Origin: Staphylococcus sp. NRL 16/872
GTDB taxonomy: Bacteria > Bacillota > Bacilli > Staphylococcales > Staphylococcaceae
Length of the DNA stretch: 64,000 bases
Direction of reading: 5' to 3'
NCBI RefSeq assembly: GCF_022815905.2
Contig: NZ_CP119327.1
Location: forward strand, 2,232,001-2,296,000
The notes below the pieces were generated by a model that saw only the letters and a program-made list of their open reading frames with translations, was not told the origin of the DNA and made no database searches. Each line of letters opens with the position of its first letter. The stretch's first letter is position 1. This document shows positions 22,024 to 29,836 of this stretch, piece by piece. The position numbers and the translations under genes are program-made.

Positions 22024-23256
22024 TTATTTCAACTCAATCGAAATCAGTTCTTCTACATAACTGTCTTTCACTTCGTAAACGACTGGGTTACTTTTTAATT
22101 TAACTAATTTATCTTCATATTTAGAAATTACTTCATTAACCTTATTTCTTGAATAACCGACAATATCTTTCACTTCTTTTATACTTATTCTTGAATACTT
22201 ACTTCCAAACACTTTGTCTTGAAGCAATACAAACAGAACATCTAAATCATATTTATTTAATGTTTGTTGATCGAGTGATTTTGCTAATCTTGTAATTATT
22301 TTAATGTTATTTTCAAAAGTTTCTATAATATTGTTTTGACCTTCAATAAGTAATTGCATCATCTCATCGATAAAATTTGTTAATTCACCTTTATTAAAAT
22401 AATCAGAGGCTTCTTCAAACGATTTATAATATTTATTTTTATTATTATTTACTACATATGAAAAAGTAAGAGCTGTAAAAGAATCTAAATTATCATTTAG
22501 TAGTTTTGCTAAAATATATCTTCCTACTCTTCCATTACCGTCATAAAAAGGATGTATATATTCAAACATGTAATGACTAGCTAAAATTTTGTAAATTGCC
22601 GGGGCCTCATAATGCTTAATAAAATTTATCAATATCGTCAAATATTCAAAAATTTCTGGTTCATTAAATTCATTTCTATGTACCCATTTACTTTTTGAAT
22701 TATCATAAACTCCAATTGAATTTTTTCTAAATAAATTTCCATCAGGCAAATCAGTTTCTTTAATTTCAGATGAAACAACAGAATCAAAAATTTTACGTAT
22801 ATCTGATACCGAATTAAAAGATACATTACCATTTTCCAACATAATATACTGATTAACTAACCCATCGAAACGTTTATTTTCGCCTTTAGTTTTATTTAAA
22901 GAAGCAGCGATTTCTTTTTTCGTACTTTTCACATTTTCAATTTCATTAGTACTTTGTAGCTCATTTATTAATAAATGTTTTATGTAAGAATCATTCGCGA
23001 TTTTAGGTAACGAAGCAGAAAGTTGCTTAATTCTATCTGAATTCTTTAAAACCTTTTCTAAACGAATACATAATGCACGATTTATAACAAAAAATAAGGG
23101 ATATTTAATTTCTATTCTTTGTTTTTCATCTTGTATTGGATGAATTATAAAATCTATTACATAACTTGAATAACTATTTATTCTCATATTATATTCAGTT
23201 TCAATACTATCCCAACCATACATATGAAAAAGCTTTTTAAGCGATTTATACTCCAA
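22024..23256 (-). CDS. Fic-domain protein (predicted AMP transferase) with N-terminal inhibitory helix and C-terminal winged helix
   Basis: A 410-residue Fic protein. The catalytic motif HPFYDGNGRVGR (residues 235-246) is the complete HPFx(D/E)GNGRxxR. An upstream segment, STNEIEN (102-108), fits the class II autoinhibitory motif (S/T)xxxE(G/N), in which the Glu blocks the ATP gamma-phosphate pocket. The C-terminal 90 residues (ISIKEVKDIVGYSRNKVNEVISKYED) look like a winged helix-turn-helix. Fic enzymes of this type transfer AMP to, or otherwise modify, target proteins. Start is TTG at 23256, with AAGGAGG 7 nt upstream. It is AT-rich and unlike its core neighbours, suggesting acquisition. Targets are unknown. 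Confidence 0.87.
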   Translation of the reverse strand: MEYKSLKKLFHMYGWDSIETEYNMRINSYSSYVIDFIIHPIQDEKQRIEIKYPLFFVINRALCIRLEKVLKNSDRIKQLSASLPKIANDSYIKHLLINELQSTNEIENVKSTKKEIAASLNKTKGENKRFDGLVNQYIMLENGNVSFNSVSDIRKIFDSVVSSEIKETDLPDGNLFRKNSIGVYDNSKSKWVHRNEFNEPEIFEYLTILINFIKHYEAPAIYKILASHYMFEYIHPFYDGNGRVGRYILAKLLNDNLDSFTALTFSYVVNNNKNKYYKSFEEASDYFNKGELTNFIDEMMQLLIEGQNNIIETFENNIKIITRLAKSLDQQTLNKYDLDVLFVLLQDKVFGSKYSRISIKEVKDIVGYSRNKVNEVISKYEDKLVKLKSNPVVYEVKDSYVEELISIELK

Positions 23257-23399
23257 TTAAATACCTCCTTACTTATCATGAGATTTATAATTAAAATTAT
23301 TATACTACTTTCTTAAATACTACTAATAAAATCTAGAGATCCTCTCAAATCTCACTTTTTAAAGTCTTCATTTTCAATTTTACAAAAGAAGCGCATTAT

Positions 23400-23660
23400 C
23401 TACTTGTATTGATTCTTTTTATTTTTATTTAATCTATAAATTAAATAAATAATTACAAATATAATCGTTACTAAATCAAACGATGATGTAATTGATTTAC
23501 TAAAAGATTGATTAATCCATAGAAAGCGTATTAAAAAAAGCAAAATTGATTGTATTATAACTGCAAAAAACACATTAATAATTGGCTTGTCTTTTACTAA
23601 ACAATAAACAATATATAATATACAAGTGATAGTTATGATTAACATTATAATTTGAGGCAT
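23400..23660 (-). CDS. Small membrane protein (86 aa), function unknown
   Basis: An 86-residue, strongly hydrophobic protein with three predicted membrane segments (about residues 3-22, 27-49 and 60-79) and a basic Lys/Asn-rich C-terminus (RLNKNKKNQYK). The ATG at 23660 follows GGGGAG at a suitable distance. It lies in the AT-rich accessory segment behind the Fic gene. I do not recognise the family. The positive-inside rule suggests the C-terminus is cytoplasmic. Confidence 0.5.
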   Translation of the reverse strand: MPQIIMLIITITCILYIVYCLVKDKPIINVFFAVIIQSILLFLIRFLWINQSFSKSITSSFDLVTIIFVIIYLIYRLNKNKKNQYK

Positions 23661-23781
23661 TAGATGACTCCCCTTTTTTCACTTTAGATTTTCAAACTAA
23701 CACACTATCTATCTTTTTGAAATTTCTAGTTAAGCTATTCCACACTATAATTTTATTTTAGTATTAACATATTCAATATAA

Positions 23782-23808
23782 AAAACGCCACTTTATAAGT
23801 GACGTTTT
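23782..23808. terminator. Terminator hairpin of the GCCACT...AGTGAC family (1)
   Basis: AAAACGCCACTT and AAGTGACGTTTT form a stem with one A-C mismatch, flanked by A and T runs so that it can act in both directions. It follows the 31-residue peptide gene on the minus strand. Related hairpins occur at 24495, 25811 and 26694. Confidence 0.6.
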
Positions 23809-23837
23809 AATACTCTTCTTCGCATGTGATTATATAT

Positions 23838-23933
23838 TTAAAACATAAATGTTAATATTAAATTAATAATCGATATAATTAAAATAACAATTGATAGATA
23901 AAATGTAATTGTAATTAATTTTTCACTTTTCAT
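23838..23933 (-). CDS. Very small hydrophobic peptide (31 aa), candidate type I toxin-like or regulatory membrane peptide
   Basis: Complete ORF MKSEKLITITFYLSIVILII then SIINLILTFMF. A charged five-residue N-terminus is followed by one continuous hydrophobic stretch that would span the membrane. The ATG at 23933 has GGAGG about 8 nt upstream, as strong as any site in the window, and a terminator hairpin follows 30 bp after the stop. Single-span peptides of about 30 residues are typical of type I toxins and of small membrane regulators. I see no antisense RNA promoter that would prove a toxin system. Confidence 0.5.
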   Translation of the reverse strand: MKSEKLITITFYLSIVILIISIINLILTFMF

Positions 23934-24019
23934 CTTATACACCTCCATATATAACGATTTAAAAACTTTCGTCCTGACCTTTTAGAAGAACATTCTAATA
24001 AGTGGTCTGCTTTGAAATA

Positions 24020-24347
24020 TTAGACTAGCAATCGTTAATCAAATAGTTAGTTCTTGTTGACGTTCTTTTACCTACTGTATCTACATAAAGTTCTTTACAC
24101 CAAAACTTTCTATTTCCATATCTATATTTTAAATTAGTATGTCTATCAAAAATTTTTAAACTACTTTCACTTTATAAATATCCGACAAATGAGAATACTC
24201 CTAATTTAAATTGACAGACGTAAAATAACTCCAATATCCCTTTTTATCTTTACGTATATCACTGGCATTCTATATTTTGGGGCAAAGGACTATATGATAC
24301 TTACAATTCCATTTTGTATGTGCTAAACTGTTTGTGTCGGATGACAT
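24020..24347 (-). pseudogene. Remnant of an IS200/IS605-family tnpA transposase, internally deleted
   Basis: From 24347 the minus strand reads MSSDTNSLAHTKWNCKYHIV, the characteristic start of the IS200 Y1 transposase. A frameshifted continuation (PKYRMPVI, KIKRDIG) follows. Around 24150-24030 the frame resumes as FDRHTNLKYRYGNRKFWCKE and LYVDTVGKRT, which is the C-terminal part. The middle, with the HUH motif and catalytic Tyr region, is missing or scrambled: about 330 bp remain of the normal 450 or so. No functional transposase can be made. Confidence 0.8.
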
Positions 24348-24353
24348 TAAATA

Positions 24354-24412
24354 GCATCTCCTCGTGTTGATTATTTGGGTTGGCTGACCTATATTCTAGC
24401 ACGTAGAGATGC
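24354..24412 (-). mobile_element. Subterminal hairpin of the IS200/IS605 left end
   Basis: GCATCTC-C-TCGTG and CACG-TA-GAGATGC pair across a loop directly upstream of the tnpA remnant, the position at which IS200/IS605 left-end hairpins are recognised by TnpA. This supports the identity of the remnant and fixes the 5' end of the former element. Confidence 0.65.
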
Positions 24413-24494
24413 TTTTTCTTTAGATATCGGGAAATCCTTTTCTGAACTATACTTCATAGCGTATGGTTTTCTTTATACAATCAATTAAATAAAT

Positions 24495-24519
24495 AAGCCA
24501 CTTTGTTAGTGACAAATTG
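24495..24519 (-). terminator. Terminator-like hairpin of the GCCACT...AGTGAC family (2)
   Basis: AAGCCACTTTGTTAGTGACAAATT can fold into a short stem (GCCACT with AGTGAC, one mismatch). It lies about 30 bp past the end of the GyrI-like gene on the minus strand, where a terminator is expected. Confidence 0.45.
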
Positions 24520-24549
24520 TATTTAGCTTGCTCGCATGCTTTTATTATA

Positions 24550-25005
24550 TCATTGTATAGGCACTAACATTTCGCATATTTTATCTAGTCCCTCTTCTTC
24601 TTTGTATCGCTCTATGATTGGATCATATCTCATATTTAATTCATTTTCTTTTAGTATGTTTTCTAAATTATTAAAGAAGTTTACTATGCTCTCTTTTGTA
24701 TGAGGAATAGTAAATACGGCATATATACCACCCGTAAAATTCCTCTTGTTCACCTTACTATCTTCCACTGTTTCATCTATTTTTAAAATTAAATCATATC
24801 TACATTGATCGTTTTCAACTTCTTGAGGGTTATCTAAAGCTATACCTAATACGCCATACTTTTCAACATATTTCCAATATCCATTAACTCTAATCCAATT
24901 CTTAAAATCTTTCATCATTTTATAATTTTGATTACTACCATAATCTCCTATATTTCTCATATAAATTACTTCGCTATCATTTAATTTTTCAATTTCATAA
25001 TTCAT
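24550..25005 (-). CDS. GyrI-like / AraC effector-binding domain protein
   Basis: A 151-residue stand-alone effector-binding domain of the GyrI/SbmC (BmrR C-terminal, SOUL-like) fold. Features supporting this are the strand VIYMRNIGDYG near the N-terminus, YGVLGIALDNP in the middle, CRYDLILKID, GGIYAVFTIPHT and the ending with a conserved Glu-rich helix. Such proteins bind hydrophobic cationic small molecules or inhibit gyrase, and some hydrolyse cyclopropanoid toxins. There is no fused HTH, so it is not itself a transcription factor. It sits among accessory genes. The start ATG 25005 has GGAGG upstream. Ligand unknown. Confidence 0.75.
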   Translation of the reverse strand: MNYEIEKLNDSEVIYMRNIGDYGSNQNYKMMKDFKNWIRVNGYWKYVEKYGVLGIALDNPQEVENDQCRYDLILKIDETVEDSKVNKRNFTGGIYAVFTIPHTKESIVNFFNNLENILKENELNMRYDPIIERYKEEEGLDKICEMLVPIQ

Positions 25006-25285
25006 AATATCGCCTCCACAGAGAACATAACCCGAGTTAAAATTTATAGCAATAAATATTTTAAAATATTTTTATAAATTAAAAATATTCATATAACGAA
25101 TGACTTTTTATTATAAACATCCTCGATTATAAGATTATATGTCCATACTTAAAAGTGCACCTTTCAAGCCCATTACTAAAATAACAAGTTCATTAAAAAT
25201 ATTTAGATTTCATCTATTGTTGACTTTAACGTTACGTCATAGTTTAAGTTTTAGTTAAATCAGAAAGATAGAGGAGGAATAAAAT

Positions 25286-25708
25286 ATGGAATTTTATCAA
25301 ATGCCGATGTTTAATAAAATATTAGTTAATAACATCGAAAAAGCGACAAAGTGGTATGAAAAAACTTTGGGCTTTAAAAGTATATTTAAATTTAGAAATG
25401 ATAAAAACGAGGTTTTAATGAATCATCTGAGATTAGAAAAATATCAAGACATAATGTTAATTTCTAGTGATGAATTCGAAGTTGGTAATGCAACGTATTT
25501 AAATATTTTAGTTAAAGATATAAGTGACTTGGAAGAACGTATATCCTCAAAATTTGTAGTAGATCAACTAGAAGAAAAACCATGGAATGCTAAGGAAATG
25601 ACTATCAAAGACTTAGATGGTCACTTACTAACACTAACACTTACACAATCAAATATAATTGATACCGATTTTGAAAAGTTAATGAAGACAACTTCAAGAA
25701 ATTTCTAA
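25286..25708 (+). CDS. VOC-superfamily (glyoxalase/bleomycin-resistance-like) protein
   Basis: A 140-residue vicinal-oxygen-chelate fold protein with two beta-alpha-beta-beta-beta modules: NKILVNNIEKATKWYEKTLGF (module 1) and TYLNILVKDISDLEERI leading to MTIKDLDGHLLTLTL (module 2, typical D-DGH-L end). Usual metal-ligand His residues are not obvious in module 1, so it may be a binding protein rather than a metalloenzyme. Start ATG 25286 is preceded by AGGAGGA. It lies alone on the plus strand between two minus-strand accessory genes, followed by its own terminator hairpin. No specific substrate can be assigned. Confidence 0.75.
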   Translation: MEFYQMPMFNKILVNNIEKATKWYEKTLGFKSIFKFRNDKNEVLMNHLRLEKYQDIMLISSDEFEVGNATYLNILVKDISDLEERISSKFVVDQLEEKPWNAKEMTIKDLDGHLLTLTLTQSNIIDTDFEKLMKTTSRNF

Positions 25709-25810
25709 ACGATTATACTCAGACACCTTATCAAATTCCTTTTGCAACTAACCTTTAAAGTTAGAAAATACTCAAGACAAGTATTAGCTTATTCAAAATG
25801 TATTCTAAAT

Positions 25811-25838
25811 AAAAACGCCACTCATTAAGTGACGTTTA
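25811..25838 (+). terminator. Terminator hairpin of the GCCACT...AGTGAC family (3)
   Basis: AAAACGCCACT, a CATTA loop, then AGTGACGTTT. It lies 100 bp past the VOC gene and is almost identical to the hairpin at 23782, including the A-rich lead-in. Confidence 0.55.
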
Positions 25839-26048
25839 GAACGATGTATATAACTTGTCCGTGTGCTAACTCTTGAATGTTCAAATCTTCATATATATTT
25901 CTTTTCGCGTTTGCCAAACTTACTAATTTCTCTAATCTTTTTTAGGGCTTGCTTTTTACTACTTTCAATTTATGTGCTTTTACTTAGTTATACCCTAAAA
26001 ATCAAGAATAGGCACAAACCATATTGCTAAACTGATAAGCTAGTTAAT
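25839..26048. other. Gap before fosB without a supported gene
   Basis: AT-rich sequence of about 210 bp between the hairpin at 25811 and the fosB stop codon. I see no ORF with a ribosome site and no strong hairpin. Confidence 0.4.
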
Positions 26049-26468
26049 TTAATTGTGAAATTTCATATTTGGCTTATCCTCTTTATAGTAATTTATTCTA
26101 TCTTGAAGGGAGCCAGTATGTAATTCTAGTTTATGGCCGTCTGGATCGGTAAAATATATTGATCTTTTGTCTTTAACATTTCTTTTTCGGCCTTCTAATA
26201 TATTCACATTATTTTCTCTTAGTTTCTTATACCAATAATCAAAGTCTTTTTCTTCTATCGTGAAAGCTATATGTGTATATGAATGATGTATTTCATTTCT
26301 AGGTATATGTTTCTCTTCATTTAAAGCTAGCCAAACTCCTCCGATAGTAAGATAAGAAGTTTTTTCTCCTTTTACTAACATATTTGCTCCTAGAATATCT
26401 CTATAAAACTTTATAGATTGTTCCATATTTGACACTGAAAAAGTAATATGATTTATAGATTTTATCAT
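26049..26468 (-). CDS. fosB: Metallothiol transferase FosB (fosfomycin resistance)
   Basis: A 139-residue VOC-fold enzyme that opens the epoxide of fosfomycin by adding bacillithiol, using a divalent metal. The three metal ligands are at the family positions: His7 (SINHITF), His66 (SYTHIAFT) and Glu115 (GHKLELHTG). The stretches [29 protein letters not shown] and [17 protein letters not shown] match what I remember of S. aureus FosB, and so does the length. The ATG at 26468 follows a GGGG-type site. It lies in the accessory segment next to an IS remnant, though fosB is often chromosomal in staphylococci. Expected phenotype: reduced fosfomycin susceptibility. Confidence 0.92.
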   Translation of the reverse strand: MIKSINHITFSVSNMEQSIKFYRDILGANMLVKGEKTSYLTIGGVWLALNEEKHIPRNEIHHSYTHIAFTIEEKDFDYWYKKLRENNVNILEGRKRNVKDKRSIYFTDPDGHKLELHTGSLQDRINYYKEDKPNMKFHN

Positions 26469-26990
26469 TTAATTTCATCCCCTCATATTATTTCGTATTC
26501 AACTTTTCACCTACATTATATATTACCTTTAATTTTGATGTAGTCCCAATTTAGAGCTACATCTTTTTAGGTATTATAAAACTGAAAAAATTAAAAGTGA
26601 AACGGTTGTTATGGTCCGCTTCTCTAATGTCGTAAAATGCTACGGTAGAGAGGAGAAAAAATATCGTTTCTGCAATATAGAAAATTTCTCAACATAAAAA
26701 CACCACAATTAAGTGGCGTTAAACATTATATAAGTAATAATATTTTTTACTTAATAATCATTCCACATTTTCCAAAGGTAAACTCATGCCCTATAGTAAT
26801 ACGCTAAAACACCTTATGAGATGTAGACACAATTGCATATATCAATGTTCATATTTGAATTATGAAACGCATAACATACATTTGAGTCGAAAATAATATT
26901 TACTCCACCCATATTGGGGCTAAGCAATAAACTATTATCTTCAAATTTGTTACTCAATGTAATATACATTATTCCTCGTACAAAACAAAA
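26469..26990. other. About 520-bp gap between fosB and the ilvE terminator
   Basis: AT-rich. It contains a hairpin at 26694-26723 and, near 26611-26660, a short plus-strand stretch that loosely resembles the start of an ABC-transporter ATPase but soon runs out. No gene can be supported; it reads as decayed accessory DNA. Confidence 0.4.
26694..26723. terminator. Hairpin of the GCCACT...AGTGAC family (4)
   Basis: AAAAACACCAC, a short AATTAA loop, then GTGGCGTT. It matches the other family members in the arms and in its A-rich lead-in, but no gene ends directly beside it. Confidence 0.4.
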
Positions 26991-27023
26991 AGCTAGAAAC
27001 TGCTTATTTCAGCGTTTCTAGCT
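26991..27023 (-). terminator. Rho-independent terminator of ilvE
   Basis: AGCTAGAAAC and GTTTCTAGCT are perfect complements around a 13-nt loop. On the minus strand the stem is followed by a T-rich run (complement of ACAAAACAAAA). It begins 15 bp after the ilvE stop. Confidence 0.85.
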
Positions 27024-27037
27024 CATTAAAATCTCGA

Positions 27038-28114
27038 TTATTTATATTCTGGTACTACGACTCTCCAGCCGTGTTTGTCTTCTAATTTACCACTTTGGAT
27101 GCCTGTGTAAGTATCATATAATTTTTTAGTGATTTCGCCTGGTTCATTGTTGTTAATAACGATTTCACGGTCTTCGTATTTTAATACGCCTACTGGTGAA
27201 ATAACTGCTGCTGTACCTGAACCGAATACTTCTGTTAATTCACCTTTATCGTATGCTTCGAATAATTCGTCAATGTCTACTTTACGTTCTTCAACTTCAT
27301 AACCAAGTTCTTTAGCTAATTCAATAATTGATTTACGAGTGATACCTGGTAAGATACTACCATTTAATGCTGGTGTAACGAGTTTTCCATTTTCAACGAA
27401 GAAGATGTTCATACTACCTACTTCTTCAACATATTTACGTTCAACACCGTCTAACCATAATACTTGGTCGTAACCTAATTGGTTCGCGTTTGTTTGTGCT
27501 AATAAGCTTGCTGCGTAGTTACCTGCTACTTTAGCGAAACCTACACCACCGCGTACGGCACGAACATATTCGTCTTCTACATAAATTTTAGTTGTTTTTA
27601 AAGTGTCGCCACCATAATATGCACCAGATGGAGATAAAATGATTAATAATTTGTATTGATTAGAAGCTCTTACCCCTAAAATACCTTCTGTTGCGAATAC
27701 GAATGGACGAATATATAATGATTGACCTTCGCCTTCAGGTACCCAGTCACGTTCAACATCAACCAGTTGTTTTAATCCATCTAATAATAACTCTTCGTCT
27801 ACTTTAGGCATTTCTAAACGTGCTAATGAATCGTTGATACGTTTGAAGTTTTGATCTGGACGGAATAATACTACTTCACCGTTATGTTTATACGCTTTTA
27901 ATCCTTCAAACACTGCTTGACCATAGTGAAGACCTTGTGCAGCTGGTGAAACTTCAATTGGTGCATAAGGAACGATTTTTAAATCATGCCAACCTTTATC
28001 ACCATCATAGTCAAGACTTAACATGTAGTCAGTGAAGTACTGACCAAATCCCAAATTGCCTTCTGGTTTGTCTTTAAGTGTCTCGCGTTGTTCAAATTTA
28101 ACTTTTTCTGACAT
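27038..28114 (-). CDS. ilvE: Branched-chain amino acid aminotransferase
   Basis: A 358-residue class IV (D-amino-acid-aminotransferase-like fold) PLP enzyme that interconverts leucine, isoleucine and valine with their 2-oxo acids, using glutamate/2-oxoglutarate. Signature segments are [11 protein letters not shown] near residue 65, [24 protein letters not shown] with the PLP lysine, [13 protein letters not shown] and [15 protein letters not shown] with the phosphate-binding loop. Length is typical of the Gram-positive type. Start ATG 28114 follows AGGAGG. It is monocistronic, with its own promoter and terminator, and a CodY-like box stands just upstream of the -35, suggesting repression when branched-chain amino acids are plentiful. 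Confidence 0.96.
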   Translation of the reverse strand: MSEKVKFEQRETLKDKPEGNLGFGQYFTDYMLSLDYDGDKGWHDLKIVPYAPIEVSPAAQGLHYGQAVFEGLKAYKHNGEVVLFRPDQNFKRINDSLARLEMPKVDEELLLDGLKQLVDVERDWVPEGEGQSLYIRPFVFATEGILGVRASNQYKLLIILSPSGAYYGGDTLKTTKIYVEDEYVRAVRGGVGFAKVAGNYAASLLAQTNANQLGYDQVLWLDGVERKYVEEVGSMNIFFVENGKLVTPALNGSILPGITRKSIIELAKELGYEVEERKVDIDELFEAYDKGELTEVFGSGTAAVISPVGVLKYEDREIVINNNEPGEITKKLYDTYTGIQSGKLEDKHGWRVVVPEYK

Positions 28115-28156
28115 GATGAAAACCTCCTAATGTTTTCCTTATTAATAGTAACTTAA

Positions 28157-28185
28157 ATTATAGCAATCTCAAATTTGCTATTCAA
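28157..28185 (-). promoter_or_regulatory. Sigma-A promoter of ilvE
   Basis: On the minus strand TTGAAT (28185-28180), a 17-bp spacer, then TATAAT (28162-28157) with TGC just before it (extended -10). It lies about 43 bp before the ilvE start codon. Confidence 0.7.
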
Positions 28186-28187
28186 TA

Positions 28188-28202
28188 AATTTTCGAAAAA
28201 TT
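28188..28202 (-). promoter_or_regulatory. CodY-like box upstream of ilvE
   Basis: AATTTTCGAAAAATT matches the CodY consensus AATTTTCWGAAAATT at 13 of 15 positions. It lies immediately upstream of the ilvE -35 hexamer. CodY commonly represses branched-chain amino acid genes in staphylococci; binding here is inferred. Confidence 0.45.
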
Positions 28203-28403
28203 CAAACTAAATCCTTATTGTAAACCCTTACTTTTAACGTAACATACATTAACAATTAATTTAAATTCATCTTTGAAAATAAATATTAGTAATTCTAAAA
28301 TTTTATGAGTGCTATTTACATATATATTAATGATTATATAAGTAAAAAAGTATTAGAAACACAATAAATATATTGAATGAAAATGCTCAAATATTTTATT
28401 AAT
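28203..28403. other. AT-rich gap upstream of the ilvE promoter
   Basis: About 200 bp between the CodY-like box and the palindromic repeat at 28404. No supported gene, hairpin or promoter is seen. Confidence 0.4.
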
Positions 28404-28533
28404 TAGTTCTAAAATGGATAATGGAACGTAGTTGAGTGACGCCTGAGGGAGCAGGATGAGTGTCGAGACCAGGGCTCGACCCAGCCCCCTAGGCAAGCAC
28501 CTCAACTTAAGTGAAATGGCAATCCATTTTAGA
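28404..28533. repeat. Interspersed palindromic repeat element (copy 2)
   Basis: Starts TAGTTCTAAAATGGAT, as at 19553, and ends ATCCATTTTAGA, giving 12-bp terminal inverted repeats. Internal arms include GTTGAG...CTCAAC and a GC-rich core (CTCGACCCAGCCCCCT) far above the local GC level. Same size (130 bp) as the copy at 19553 but with a different core. No coding potential. Confidence 0.65.
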
Positions 28534-28550
28534 CCCCTTTTCACACAAAA

Positions 28551-28580
28551 AACTAGCAGGGCGCTACGACCCTGCTAGTT
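28551..28580 (-). terminator. Terminator of the threonine dehydrogenase-like gene
   Basis: AACTAGCAGGG and CCCTGCTAGTT are perfect complements around an 8-nt loop, with a T-rich tail on the minus strand. It begins 14 bp past the stop codon. Confidence 0.85.
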
Positions 28581-28593
28581 CAATACATCAAAC

Positions 28594-29550
28594 TTATTTA
28601 TTTTGCTCTTTTTCTTCAATCGCTTTTAACATTAATTCAGTCATACCAGCTAAATCATATTTAGGATCAAAGCCCCACTCTTTACGAGAATAACTCGTAT
28701 CAATATTATCAGGCCAGCTATCCGCAATCGCTTGACGCGCTGGATCCACTTCATAATCTAACACGAAATCAGGATAATGTTTTTGAATTGCAGCTTTGAT
28801 TTCCTCAGGCTCGAAACTCATCGCACTTAAGTTATAACCATTACGCGTTTCAAGCTTGTCAGCATCCGCTTCCATCAATTTAATAATCGCATCAATCGCA
28901 TCATCCATATACATCATATCCATGTAAGTGTCTTTCGCGATATAGCTTGTATAACGACCTTTTCTAACCGCTTCAAAGTAAATCTCAACCGCATAGTCAG
29001 TCGTACCGCCACCTGGCTCTTTAACATGAGAAATAAGACCAGGGAATCTCACACTACGCGTATCCACGCCGAATTTTTTGAAGTAGTATTGGCATAGTAA
29101 CTCACCAGCAACCTTATTCACACCATACATAGTAGTAGGTTGTTGAATTGTATTTTGTGGCGTATTTTTCTTAGGCGTAGAATCACCAAACGCACCAATA
29201 GAACTTGGCGTGAAGAAATGTAAGTCATATTTTCTAGCAGTTTCTAAAGCATTCATTAAACCGCCCATATTTAAGTCCCACGCTAAAAGAGGTTTCTTCT
29301 CAGCAGTTGCAGATAATAAAGCAGCCATATGCATTAACGTATCCGCTTTAAAGTCCTCAACGATGTTCATCATTTTATCACGATCAGTTACGTCTAAAAT
29401 TTCAAACGGCCCATTTGCAACCGATGACCCCTCTTCAGGCTCTCTAATATCCGTCGCTAAAACATTATCATTCCCATAAATTTCACGACATTTTAATACC
29501 AACTCAGTCCCGATTTGACCAAGCGCTCCTGTAATAACTATTCTTTCCAT
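28594..29550 (-). CDS. NAD-dependent epimerase/dehydratase family protein, probable L-threonine 3-dehydrogenase
   Basis: A 318-residue short-chain (extended SDR) enzyme. The Rossmann motif [10 protein letters not shown] lies at residues 8-17, the cofactor Asp in VLATDIRE, and the catalytic Ser/Tyr/Lys as PSSIGAFG and YGVNKVAGE (YxxxK). The SDR-type threonine dehydrogenases share the TP-SSIGAFG and [10 protein letters not shown] segments. Those enzymes oxidise L-threonine to 2-amino-3-ketobutyrate, the substrate of Kbl, whose gene is 6.5 kb away on the same strand. Annotation as UDP-glucose 4-epimerase is a common alternative, but the small size and Kbl nearby favour the dehydrogenase. Start ATG 29550 has GGGAGC upstream. 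Confidence 0.75.
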   Translation of the reverse strand: MERIVITGALGQIGTELVLKCREIYGNDNVLATDIREPEEGSSVANGPFEILDVTDRDKMMNIVEDFKADTLMHMAALLSATAEKKPLLAWDLNMGGLMNALETARKYDLHFFTPSSIGAFGDSTPKKNTPQNTIQQPTTMYGVNKVAGELLCQYYFKKFGVDTRSVRFPGLISHVKEPGGGTTDYAVEIYFEAVRKGRYTSYIAKDTYMDMMYMDDAIDAIIKLMEADADKLETRNGYNLSAMSFEPEEIKAAIQKHYPDFVLDYEVDPARQAIADSWPDNIDTSYSRKEWGFDPKYDLAGMTELMLKAIEEKEQNK

Positions 29551-29836
29551 AAATAAAAGCTCCCTTTGTGTGTTTTACACGTATAATTGTCCTTTCAGAG
29601 AATACATAGTCTCTGATTACATGTTTATTATAGTATAAAAGCGCTTTCTTGTATACTCACAAAGTACATCCTTTTTACTTTTCTCTTTTTTTGAAAAGTC
29701 AGAGATACTTAGCCCACAAAACACCATTATTATTAATTATTTTTAAAATTAACGTAAATAATCCCACAAGAAAGCTTTATTTTTTCCACCTTATGCTAAG
29801 ATGAAAATGTAAATTTTATTCACAAAGGAGGCTAAT
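29551..29836. other. Divergent promoter region between the Tdh-like gene and the adsA-like gene
   Basis: About 285 AT-rich base pairs that should contain promoters for both divergent genes. The adsA-like gene has a strong AAAGGAGG site. I do not see a promoter pair convincing enough to place. Confidence 0.4.

Noticed and set aside
26611..26660. Fragment resembling the start of an ABC-transporter ATPase
   Set aside because: Only about 15 residues resemble the family and no Walker motif follows; the similarity could be chance.
28353..28693. Short ORFs on both strands over the palindromic repeat
   Set aside because: They overlap a repeat, a terminator and the end of the Tdh-like gene, and lack ribosome sites.
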